Made by a program: the position numbers and the translations under genes. From Acidobacteriota bacterium (GTDB lineage: Bacteria; Acidobacteriota; Blastocatellia; Pyrinomonadales; Pyrinomonadaceae), in NCBI GenBank assembly GCA_016715115.1, contig JADKBM010000004.1:496001-560000 (forward strand): 64,000 nt of DNA, written 5' to 3'. Below, in pieces: positions 27,162 through 34,920 of the stretch (its first letter is position 1; each line of letters starts with the position of its first letter). The notes below the pieces were generated by a model. The model was not told where the DNA came from, did not search any database, and saw nothing but the letters and a program-made list of their open reading frames with translations.

Positions 27162-29099
27162 TTACCTTGCGTCCTTCGAGACAATCGCCAGAATTGCCGA
27201 AAACTCGCGGTCCAGCCGGTTTCCGATATCGTCCGCGGACCGTTGGACGATAATGTCGGGAATGACGCTTTCGTCGGGCTGAGTTGTCAGCGGCGCCTGG
27301 AAGTAGACCGGAATGTCGACCTCGACCTTTGAATTCGGCAATCGCAAGAAGAAGTAGTTTCCGCCGTTGATCCCCTGACGATTGCCGCCGGTCGGCTGAC
27401 CGACGATCGTCGCGAGCCGATTCCGCTTGACGTAATCGAGGAACTGGAACGTCGCCGATGCGTTCGACGCGTCGGCTATAATGAAGGCCTTGCCGTCGAA
27501 TCGGTCGGCGTAGGGCTCGACCGCAGGATAACTTTCGCGGCCGACTATCTCCGAATAGTTCTCGTCGAACTTTCGGTACATCAACGCCGGAATGCCGTTT
27601 TGGATCGCGAATTTCAGCTCGTCGCTGTACGTGTCGAGATACTTCGCGAGTTCCGGCCGGGCGGCGACGTTGCGAACCAGTCGCCGGCTTTCCGCGTACG
27701 GCCCGAGGACGCGCGGCGCAAGGTAGCGCGCGAGTTCGAAACCGATGTCCATACTTCCGCCGCCGTTGCCGCGCACGTCGATGATCAGGTTCGGGATCTT
27801 CTTCGCGCGAAGTTCGGCGAACGCGGCAGCGAGAAACTCCTTGAACTTGATGGTTTTCAGCCGCCAGGTGATCGAGTTGTCTATCTTCAGGTACGCGGTC
27901 GCGCCGTCGCGGATCTCGAACTTCCACCCATCGTCGTACGTCGGCGTCGGCCCGTAGCGCTTTGCCATTTCGGCCGTCCGTTCCTCCTTCGTCATCGCGA
28001 GGATGCTGAAGTTCGCGTTTTGCTTCGACGCGAAGCTTTTCGCTTCGATGTCGTAGATCTCGTCTTTGATAGGAAAGAACAGCGGGAAGTACCAGTCGAA
28101 CAAGGCATAGCTTTCGGCTTCGTTGCGGCTCAGCCCGATCGAATCGATCCGGTGTCCGAGCGTCGATTTGCCGTCGCCTTTGGTGACCGTCAGGAGCTTT
28201 GCAATTATCTCTTTTACGGCGACACCGTTGATCTTCAGAATCTCGCTGCCGACCGCGATGTTTTTAGACGACGCGTTGGCGGTGATGATGAAACGGCCGT
28301 CGACGATCCGGAAATAGAACGGCAGATAAGTCCGCCCGCCGAAAAGCCTCGCCTTTAGTTTCGCGTCCTGGTTGTAGAAGTTTACGTATGTGTGCCCGCA
28401 ACGCAGTTTGCCGACAAACTGCGAGACGAGGACCAGAAACTCGGATTCCGGCATCGGTGCGCCAAGTTTCGACTCGAACGCGGCGAACTCAAGTTCTAGC
28501 GATTCGGGCGTTTGATAACGGTAAATTCCGGGATGGATCGACGTGAGCGTCCTTTTCAGGATCGCGAAGTCATCGCTTAACTGCTTTGGCGAGAGGACGA
28601 CCGCCGACTCTCTGTCTTCGACGATGCGGTTCAGCGTATATGAATTGCGAAACTGCCACGGTGAACGCGTTTCCTTGAGGATCGTCAGCGAGTCGTTCGT
28701 GTAGCTGATCGTCTTGCGGGTCGGTTCGACCGTGTTGCCGTCTTTGGTTTTCCCGACGAGGACGATCTTGCCGGCTTCGTTCGACTCGATCGAGAACTCG
28801 GTATCACCGTCGAAGTACTTTTGCCCGGCGAGGTCTATGCGCTCACGGCCGTCGGCTTTGTAGATCTTGCCGAAGTCGTCGTAGATCGTGAACGTCTCGG
28901 CCGAGTTGCCGTCGGCGGAGGCCTTGATCGTAATGATCGTACTCATTTTCACGCGCTTGCCGGATGTGTAGTCCTGATATTCGAGCGTGCCTTTCCACTT
29001 GCCTTCGATGATCCGGAAAAACGGCTTGCCGTCCTGAGCAAAAGCAGTGACCGAAAGAATTGCGGTGGCAAGAATTGCCTTGATGATTTGTTTCTTCAT
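27162..29099 (-). CDS. Exported S41 family peptidase-like protein
   Basis: This 645-residue protein has a signal peptide (IIKAILATAILSVTAFAQ). The N-terminal half has a region with KPFFRIIEGKWKGTLEYQ and a PDZ-like stretch (VGSEILKINGVAVKEI). The S41/TSPc domain follows with NLIIDVRGNGGGSMDIGFEL, GKAFIIADASNASATFQF (putative nucleophile Ser) and TIVGQPTGGNRQGING. The usual Lys after VG..T.G is not evident, so the mechanism may differ or activity may be reduced. It lies upstream of the GGDEF protein on the same strand. Confidence 0.85.
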   Translation of the reverse strand: MKKQIIKAILATAILSVTAFAQDGKPFFRIIEGKWKGTLEYQDYTSGKRVKMSTIITIKASADGNSAETFTIYDDFGKIYKADGRERIDLAGQKYFDGDTEFSIESNEAGKIVLVGKTKDGNTVEPTRKTISYTNDSLTILKETRSPWQFRNSYTLNRIVEDRESAVVLSPKQLSDDFAILKRTLTSIHPGIYRYQTPESLELEFAAFESKLGAPMPESEFLVLVSQFVGKLRCGHTYVNFYNQDAKLKARLFGGRTYLPFYFRIVDGRFIITANASSKNIAVGSEILKINGVAVKEIIAKLLTVTKGDGKSTLGHRIDSIGLSRNEAESYALFDWYFPLFFPIKDEIYDIEAKSFASKQNANFSILAMTKEERTAEMAKRYGPTPTYDDGWKFEIRDGATAYLKIDNSITWRLKTIKFKEFLAAAFAELRAKKIPNLIIDVRGNGGGSMDIGFELARYLAPRVLGPYAESRRLVRNVAARPELAKYLDTYSDELKFAIQNGIPALMYRKFDENYSEIVGRESYPAVEPYADRFDGKAFIIADASNASATFQFLDYVKRNRLATIVGQPTGGNRQGINGGNYFFLRLPNSKVEVDIPVYFQAPLTTQPDESVIPDIIVQRSADDIGNRLDREFSAILAIVSKDAR

Positions 29100-29399
29100 A
29101 TTGATTCTGTATTTGAGATCAGGTGATCCGTTCCCAGACTACGTGCCGACCCGATCCGAATCGCCTCAAATGATGATCTGAGTCGAGATTGTAAGGATTT
29201 GAGACATATCTTATGAATTGATCCGTACCTGCAGTCTTGACCTATGCTGCCGGTTGCCCGCCCGCTTACGCAGGCGGTACTGACTCGTCGGGCGGCGCGG
29301 TGCCGACTACGGACGCAATGACACTCCGGATGAATCGTTCGCTTCTGCTTTGAAACCGCTGAAAGGCGATTCATACTAAGATGGAATCAAAGTACCGGA

Positions 29400-30107
29400 A
29401 TGACTCAAATCACGACGCTGACATTTTTTCGGTTTCCGACAATCGCCGATCGGTTCTGGGCGTTTCAAATGATGCAGTTCGCGCACCGGGATTTGCGACA
29501 GGCTAGGGGTCAAACGTTTTACAAACTGCTCGGGAGCGGCAAAGGATTCGGCTTTAACCCTTTGCCGGATTGGTCGGTTTACAGTCTGCTTCAGGTTTGG
29601 AAAAGCGAACGCGATGCCGACGAGTTCTTCGCGACCGCGCCGATCGTCGAACGATACCGCGCGCATTCGGCCGAGTTCTGGACGCTTTATATGAAGAACG
29701 TATCCGCCAAAGGCGCTTGGTCGGGCGGAAATCCATTCGAAGCGGCAAGCGATCTCGATGCCGCGAATTCGTACCTTGCGGTCATCACCCGCGCGAGGAT
29801 AAAAGCCAAACACCTTGCGAGTTTCTGGCGATTCGTTCCCCGCGCTCAAAAACCGCTCGAGCGATCGGACGGCCTGATCTTCACCAAAGGCATCGGCGAG
29901 CTTCCCGTGATCCAAATGGCGACCTTCAGCCTGTGGGAAAGCGAAGCGGCGATGAAGTCCTACGCCTACAAAAGCGCCGAACATCGCGAAGCGATCGCCA
30001 AGACCCGTGAACTTGGCTGGTATCAGGAAGAGATGTTCTCACGATTCCAGCCATATCGTTCGGTCGGAACCTGGAACGGGAAATCGATTTTGGATTTTGG
30101 ATTTTAG
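29400..30107 (+). CDS. CrtA-like (spheroidene monooxygenase family) protein
   Basis: This 235-residue cytosolic protein has the family hallmarks MTQITTLTFFRFPTIADRFW, KLLGSGKGFGFNPLPDWSVY and LLQVWKSERDADEFF. AVITRARIKAKHLASFWRFV and MATFSLWESEAAMKSYAYKS follow. CrtA proteins hydroxylate or ketolate carotenoids in phototrophs, but many relatives occur outside carotenoid clusters, and none of the crt genes is nearby. The last codons (ILDFGF and stop) lie in a GATTTTG heptamer tract, suggesting the C-terminus was reshaped by the repeat. Confidence 0.8.
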   Translation: MTQITTLTFFRFPTIADRFWAFQMMQFAHRDLRQARGQTFYKLLGSGKGFGFNPLPDWSVYSLLQVWKSERDADEFFATAPIVERYRAHSAEFWTLYMKNVSAKGAWSGGNPFEAASDLDAANSYLAVITRARIKAKHLASFWRFVPRAQKPLERSDGLIFTKGIGELPVIQMATFSLWESEAAMKSYAYKSAEHREAIAKTRELGWYQEEMFSRFQPYRSVGTWNGKSILDFGF

Positions 30108-30113
30108 ATTTTG
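30085..30113. repeat. Short GATTTTG heptamer tract at the crtA-like 3' end
   Basis: Four consecutive GATTTTG or GATTTTA units run through the last codons and stop of the CrtA-like gene, in phase with a 7-bp period. Confidence 0.6.
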
Positions 30114-30246
30114 GACTGGAGCGCAAGCGTCCCCGCTTGCAAACGCCGCGTTCTTCAGCGGCGTAATGGCTTAATCAAATTGAACTCTCTCGCACGCTTT
30201 TTCGCGTTTCACGCTCATTGCAAAAGGGGACGCTTGCGCTCCAGTC
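30114..30246. repeat. 133-bp element with perfect 21-bp terminal inverted repeats
   Basis: The arms at 30114-30134 and 30226-30246 are exact complements (beginning GACTGGAGCGCAAGCGTCCC). The left arm also forms a small hairpin with GGGGACGC/GCGTCCCC-type pairing and GCTTGC. The right arm overlaps the stop codon of the methyltransferase at 30245. No coding potential. It is MITE-like, or a bidirectional terminator between convergent genes. Confidence 0.8.
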
Positions 30247-31189
30247 AAACACCCGGCCGCGCGACGGCGGTCATCAGACCCAACGGCTTCGACTTTTCCC
30301 GCAGTTTGGTCGGCATAAACGCAACCATTCCGGCAACGAAACTCCAGAACTCGCCTTCCATATTCTTGTTCCATTCGATCCCTTTTTGCTCCATCCGGCT
30401 CATCCACTCGATCACAAACGGATCGAGCGTCCCCCAGCGGTCGATCCTGAGGACTTCCCAACCGTTTTTCTCGAGCAGCAGTCGCAGGTTCTTTTCCGAA
30501 AAGACCGAGATATGCCGCGGCGTGTGATATCCCGCCCAGAACGGGCCGAACTTTTCGCGGCCGGCACATTCGAAATCCGGGACCTCGATGACCAGAACCG
30601 TTTCCGGATGCGCCAGTTTCGCGATCTCGCCGAGCGCACGCGCCGGATCGTAATCGTGTTCGAGATAGTGCCACATCGTGATCGCGTCGGGCCGCAAATC
30701 GCCCGGCAGGTCGCCGATCTCTCCGACCATCAAACCGATCCGGTCGTTGTCGATATTCTCGTCGCGCCAGCCGAAATCCGAAAAATCGAGTCCAAATCCG
30801 CGGCACCCGAATCTTTCGACACAACGCAGCAGGAAGCCGGGCTTGCCACAACCGATGTCGAGTACGAGGCTCGCCTCGCCGATACGGAAATCGGCCAACA
30901 TCGCGGCACGTTTATCGTTCAGTTCGCGGTCGCTCCGTTCGACTAGCGCGGAATACTTGCCCCAGGCCTCGGGACCCCGATATGGCAAATAGTATTCGGT
31001 GTAGTAATCTGCAAGATCGGACTTCGGAACGGGCGGATCGAGAAACACGTAACCGCAATCCGCACAACGGCTGAAGTTGAATACCTCGCGTGTGCTGTGC
31101 ATCTGCGCGGCCGACCTGATGAAGTCCGCGCAATTGCCCGACCCGCATATCGCGCAATTCCCGGTTTTTGTCATCGGTGCCTGGATCAT
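30245..31189 (-). CDS. Class I SAM methyltransferase with N-terminal zinc ribbon
   Basis: This 314-residue protein starts with a four-Cys ribbon (CAICGSGNCADF, later CADCGYVFLDPP), followed by a methyltransferase domain. SAM motif I is LVLDIGCGKPGFLLRC, motif II is GFGLDFSDFG, and HYLEHDYDPARALGEI is characteristic of Methyltransf_23-type enzymes that modify sugars or lipid-linked substrates. The ATG at 31189 overlaps the photolyase-like stop by 4 bp, so the upstream extension of the frame to 31273 is rejected. It is the last gene of the moaA-led operon. Confidence 0.87.
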   Translation of the reverse strand: MIQAPMTKTGNCAICGSGNCADFIRSAAQMHSTREVFNFSRCADCGYVFLDPPVPKSDLADYYTEYYLPYRGPEAWGKYSALVERSDRELNDKRAAMLADFRIGEASLVLDIGCGKPGFLLRCVERFGCRGFGLDFSDFGWRDENIDNDRIGLMVGEIGDLPGDLRPDAITMWHYLEHDYDPARALGEIAKLAHPETVLVIEVPDFECAGREKFGPFWAGYHTPRHISVFSEKNLRLLLEKNGWEVLRIDRWGTLDPFVIEWMSRMEQKGIEWNKNMEGEFWSFVAGMVAFMPTKLREKSKPLGLMTAVARPGV

Positions 31190-32283
31190 TTCATTTGTTT
31201 GACGATCTTCTCGCATTTCTTCCAGTAACCAAAGAACGATGGGAAATACCCGCGAACAGACGGGAACATCCATTCGCGATGCTCGCTGGTGCCTTGATAA
31301 TGCGCGGCCGCCGGGTGTTTCTTGAAGCGGATCTCGCTGCCGCCGGTTTGTTCGGCGAGACTGTCAAAATCTCCCGTGAAGACTTGAATGCCTTCGATGT
31401 TCGCCGCGAGTTTTGAGACGAACTCGAGCGATCTTCCGGAAACCGGATACTTCGCGAAATGCGACGGTTCGAGCAAAAGGACTCGATTCGCGTCAGTTTC
31501 CGGATACCAGAACGGATCGAGATTGTAGAAATTGTAAACCAGCGTCGGACGCGTTTCGTCTATCCGAAGCGGGGCGGATTCCGGCAAGACGGTCGCGAGG
31601 TCGGGTGTCTCGGTCGGTCTTAGAATGTCCGGGATCTCCATCTCCGCGAATTCCGCATAGTCAACATCGAGAAAAGTCCCGCGCTGATCCGTGCCGGAGT
31701 ATTTGTTGATGTTCTCCTGGTTCGCGTAGTACTTCTTCGTGCTGAAACTCGCCGCGGTCCATTGCCAGCTAAGCGCGTTGCTTGCCCAATCCGCGTCCAG
31801 AAGATGAAAGTAGAACCATTTGGCGGGCAGATTCCAATGAGATCCGGCGATGTTGCAGGTCACCGACGCGATGTACATTCGAAGATGATTGTGAACATAA
31901 CCGGTTTGGTAGAGATCTTTGATCGCCCGATCGATCGCTTCGATACCGGTCTCGGCGCGCAGCACCGCCGCCGGGATCTGCGAGTTCGATACATCCGGCT
32001 GCGGATGGAGCAGATCGTTGTCGATCTGCTCGCCTTTGATCCGCCAGACGTTCTGGAAATAGTCGCGCCAGGCGAGTTCCATCACGAACTTCTCGATCTC
32101 GTGAAACTTGCGTCCTTGTTTGAGAACGCTCTTCAGCACGAATGCCGTCGAGATCACGCCGCGGCTGATATATGGTGAAAGCCGCGTCACCGCGCCGTCT
32201 TGAAAGTTGCGCGTCCGGCCGTATGCGACCGGATCGATCGCTTCGACCTTCTCAATTATTCGTCCAATTTCTGTGTCAAACAT
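31186..32283 (-). CDS. Photolyase/cryptochrome FAD-domain protein without N-terminal antenna domain
   Basis: This 365-residue protein begins directly with the photolyase FAD-binding domain: GAVTRLSPYISRGVIS, EKFVMELAWRDYFQNVW, TGYVHNHLRMYIASV and the tract HLLDADWASNALSWQWTAAS with NINKYSGTD. The usual alpha/beta antenna domain is missing from the N-terminus. Instead about 110 residues follow the FAD domain (NRVLLLEPSHFAKYPVSGRS, EGIQVFTGDFDSL, REWMFPSVRGYF), which look Rossmann-like. The protein may be a permuted photolyase. It overlaps the regulator gene start region by 8 bp. Repair activity is inferred. Confidence 0.82.
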   Translation of the reverse strand: MFDTEIGRIIEKVEAIDPVAYGRTRNFQDGAVTRLSPYISRGVISTAFVLKSVLKQGRKFHEIEKFVMELAWRDYFQNVWRIKGEQIDNDLLHPQPDVSNSQIPAAVLRAETGIEAIDRAIKDLYQTGYVHNHLRMYIASVTCNIAGSHWNLPAKWFYFHLLDADWASNALSWQWTAASFSTKKYYANQENINKYSGTDQRGTFLDVDYAEFAEMEIPDILRPTETPDLATVLPESAPLRIDETRPTLVYNFYNLDPFWYPETDANRVLLLEPSHFAKYPVSGRSLEFVSKLAANIEGIQVFTGDFDSLAEQTGGSEIRFKKHPAAAHYQGTSEHREWMFPSVRGYFPSFFGYWKKCEKIVKQMK

Positions 32284-33439
32284 TATTTCTCCCGTTTGCT
32301 GAGTCCTGAAAATCCCGCGGAGTCGTTCCAGTGAATTTCTTGAACGCGCGGTTAAATGTCGCCTTTGAGTTGAATCCGCATTCGAAAGCAATTCCAAGAA
32401 GCGTCGCACCTTCGGCGTCGCTTAGCCTGGACTTTACTTCCTCGATCCGAAACCCGTTGATGAAGTCGTTGAAATTCTTCCCGAAGCCGTTATTGATGAC
32501 AAAAGAGAGAACGGACGAGTTTACGCCGAGATTCTTTGAAAGCTCGGTCAGCGTCAACTGCGGATCGAGGTGCGGCTTTTCCGTATGAACTACTTTCAAC
32601 AGCCGTTCCTTGAGCTTTTCAAGCCCGTCCTCGTTAAGCAACAACCTGCGTTCGTCGCTCTCCGGGACAGAGGGGGCCGAATGGAACTCGACATCGATCG
32701 TTTTCGAGCGAAGGTAGCCGGCGATCGCGAGATAGTATGTGACGAACGCCAGAACGATCTCGAAGTAGAAATACTGAATATAGGAAAGCCGGAACAAAAA
32801 GCTGTTGATGAAGTCAAAAACTGCGGCGAGCATCAAAACGCCCGTAAAAAGATAGAGGAAATTGCGCAGCCAGTTGAACTTGATCTTTTCCGTATCGGAG
32901 AAGTTGTCGTTGAGCCACGACCGGTATCTGCGGTAGAGCCCGATCGCGAGGATCAGAAAGACGAAATTCCAGACGAATTCGGTGACGAACACCGTTGACC
33001 CGAAGACCGCCCCGTAGCTCTTATCAAACCAGCCTTTCCATTCCAGATCGTGAGAAAACAGAAAAAACCTGAACAGGAGATAGGCAGCAGAAGGCGCGAA
33101 ATACAGAAGTTGACGCGCATTGAATTTGCGGTCAGGCTCAAGCAAGCTGACCGTATAGAACCACACGCAAACGCCGTAACTGTAGGCGACCGCGAACGGA
33201 AAATACGTCAGCCACTGATTGTTGTCATAGACATTCGCAAAGCCTATGAACGGCGTGATCAGGCTCGAACTGAGAAGCAGAAGCAAAACGGCGAGCCAAG
33301 CGTCCGCGCTTTTGCGCTGCTTGAACCACCGGAAGATCAACAATGCCGCAAAGATCAGGCCTTGCAGAATGCAGACGAAGACCGCGAGACTTCGCGGATT
33401 GTAAAAGTCTATCGGCGGAATCGCGAAAAGTTCGAACAT
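32276..33439 (-). CDS. Membrane-embedded AraC-type transcriptional regulator
   Basis: This 387-residue protein has an N-terminal half with about seven hydrophobic helices (for example LAVFVCILQGLIFAALLIF and DAWLAVLLLLLSSSLITPF). The C-terminal half is an AraC DNA-binding domain with two HTHs: LTLTELSKNLGVNSSVLSFV and LLGIAFECGFNSKATFNRAF, ending TGTTPRDF. Such 7TM-AraC fusions couple a membrane signal to transcription. It overlaps moaA by one base and the photolyase-like gene by 8 bp, so it probably regulates this unit or a light or oxidative-stress response (inference). Confidence 0.9.
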   Translation of the reverse strand: MFELFAIPPIDFYNPRSLAVFVCILQGLIFAALLIFRWFKQRKSADAWLAVLLLLLSSSLITPFIGFANVYDNNQWLTYFPFAVAYSYGVCVWFYTVSLLEPDRKFNARQLLYFAPSAAYLLFRFFLFSHDLEWKGWFDKSYGAVFGSTVFVTEFVWNFVFLILAIGLYRRYRSWLNDNFSDTEKIKFNWLRNFLYLFTGVLMLAAVFDFINSFLFRLSYIQYFYFEIVLAFVTYYLAIAGYLRSKTIDVEFHSAPSVPESDERRLLLNEDGLEKLKERLLKVVHTEKPHLDPQLTLTELSKNLGVNSSVLSFVINNGFGKNFNDFINGFRIEEVKSRLSDAEGATLLGIAFECGFNSKATFNRAFKKFTGTTPRDFQDSANGRNNV

Positions 33440-34506
33440 CAGCCTCCGATAAAGCTCATCGATCGCGATGCCGGCGCAAACTCCGAATCATTGATGTAAT
33501 GTCGCGGTTCTTTCTTGTTGACGGCGGCGCGTATAAAGCCGGCGATCTCGGCGCGGTTCGCTCCGCGTCGCAGTTCGTCGCGAAGATCGTATTCGACGCG
33601 CGAGAACAGACAGGTGCGGATCTGCCCGTCCGCCGTGAGACGGATCCGCGAGCAGGCGCCGCAGAACATTTCGGTAACGGGTGCGATGATCCCGATCTCG
33701 CCCGGCGCGCCGTCTTTGAAGCGGTACTTCCAGGACGTTTCATTGCCGCGCGAGCTTTCCACCAATTCAAGCGGGTAAACGGCGTCGATCGCCGCGAACA
33801 TTTCGCGTCCCGGGACAACCTGCTCGCGTTTCCAATCGCCGTCGGAATCAAGCGGCATAAACTCGATGAACCGCATCTTCACATCCTGTTCGCGCGCGAA
33901 CCGCGCGAAGTCGACGATCTCGTCCTCGTTCCAGCCGCGGACGATGACGGCGTTCACTTTTATCGGGGCGAGGCCGACGCGGCGCGCGGCTTCGATCGAT
34001 TCAAAGACCTTGTCGAGCGCGTCGACTTCCGTGATCTTTTCGAATCTCTCCCTTTTCAGACTATCAAGCGAGAGCGTAATGCGGTCGAGTCCTGCGGCCT
34101 TGAGGTTTTCGGCCATCGGCGGGAAAAGGTAACCGTTCGTCGTCAGCGCGAGATCCTTCAATCTTCGGCTTTCGTTCTCGGATTGCGGACGCTTCAGATC
34201 ACTGAGCGTCGCGATGAGACGGTCGATGTTCTTGCGTAGCAACGGCTCGCCGCCGGTGAGTCGGATCTTTTCGATGCCGAGTTCGACGAAGATCGCGCAA
34301 ATTTCTGCGAGTTCCTCGAAGGTCAAAATATTCGCCTTTTGATTGAGCGTCGGCTTCGTGCTCGGCAGGCAATAAAAGCAACGGAAATTGCAGCGGTCCG
34401 TGAGGCTGACGCGCAGGTCGCGAATCGCGCGACCGTATGAATCCGTAAGCGTATTGTTTATTGTCGGTTTGGGATTCTCGATTGTCGTTTCGTCAATGCT
34501 AGGCAC
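33439..34506 (-). CDS. moaA: GTP 3',8-cyclase MoaA
   Basis: This 355-residue radical-SAM enzyme catalyses the first step of molybdenum cofactor synthesis. The N-terminal cluster is in SLTDRCNFRCFYC (CX3CX2C), IRLTGGEPLLR is conserved, and the C-terminal cluster is in FCGACSRIRLTADGQIRTC. The ending FIGG preserves the functional C-terminal GG motif. No other moa genes are adjacent. The ATG at 34506 opens an overlapping four-gene unit, and repeats fill the region upstream. Confidence 0.95.
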   Translation of the reverse strand: MPSIDETTIENPKPTINNTLTDSYGRAIRDLRVSLTDRCNFRCFYCLPSTKPTLNQKANILTFEELAEICAIFVELGIEKIRLTGGEPLLRKNIDRLIATLSDLKRPQSENESRRLKDLALTTNGYLFPPMAENLKAAGLDRITLSLDSLKRERFEKITEVDALDKVFESIEAARRVGLAPIKVNAVIVRGWNEDEIVDFARFAREQDVKMRFIEFMPLDSDGDWKREQVVPGREMFAAIDAVYPLELVESSRGNETSWKYRFKDGAPGEIGIIAPVTEMFCGACSRIRLTADGQIRTCLFSRVEYDLRDELRRGANRAEIAGFIRAAVNKKEPRHYINDSEFAPASRSMSFIGG

Positions 34507-34559
34507 TCGATTAGCTAACCACAGTTGGACGCTACTTTCAAACGTCGCCGCCGCAAACT

Positions 34560-34915
34560 ATCGCGGCCAACCATCCGGCCTGTGAGCGCCGGTATCCGCT
34601 GCTGCCGATAGTGCGCACGGGCGACTCGGCGCAAGGGTTGAGACGATCTGAGCACGATTCCGATCGGACGGCGATACCGGCCGAGACAGTCGATCCGACA
34701 GGTCAGTACCATCCGCGGTATCGGATGGCTGACGATCGGCACGTGGGCCCGATGCGGATCGGACGGCCGCAGATTGGCCTGTGACTACTGATATCCGTAG
34801 CGCTGCGGCCAACCGTCCGCTGCCGCAGATGGCACTGACCTGTGAGCGCCGGTATCCGCTGCTGCCGATAGTGCGCACGGGCGGACTCGCCGCTCGAGAC
34901 GGTCGGTGAGAGGTC
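34560..34915. repeat. REP-like repeats and a 44-bp duplication between moaA and the SH3 gene
   Basis: The 414-bp gap holds two inverted copies of the CCATCCGCTACCGCAGATGG-type repeat (34698-34735 and 34807-34842). A 44-bp sequence beginning CTGTGAGCGCCGGTATCCGC is present twice in direct orientation (34579-34623 and 34840-34883). No gene is seen. Confidence 0.75.
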
Positions 34916-34920
34916 GGTAA

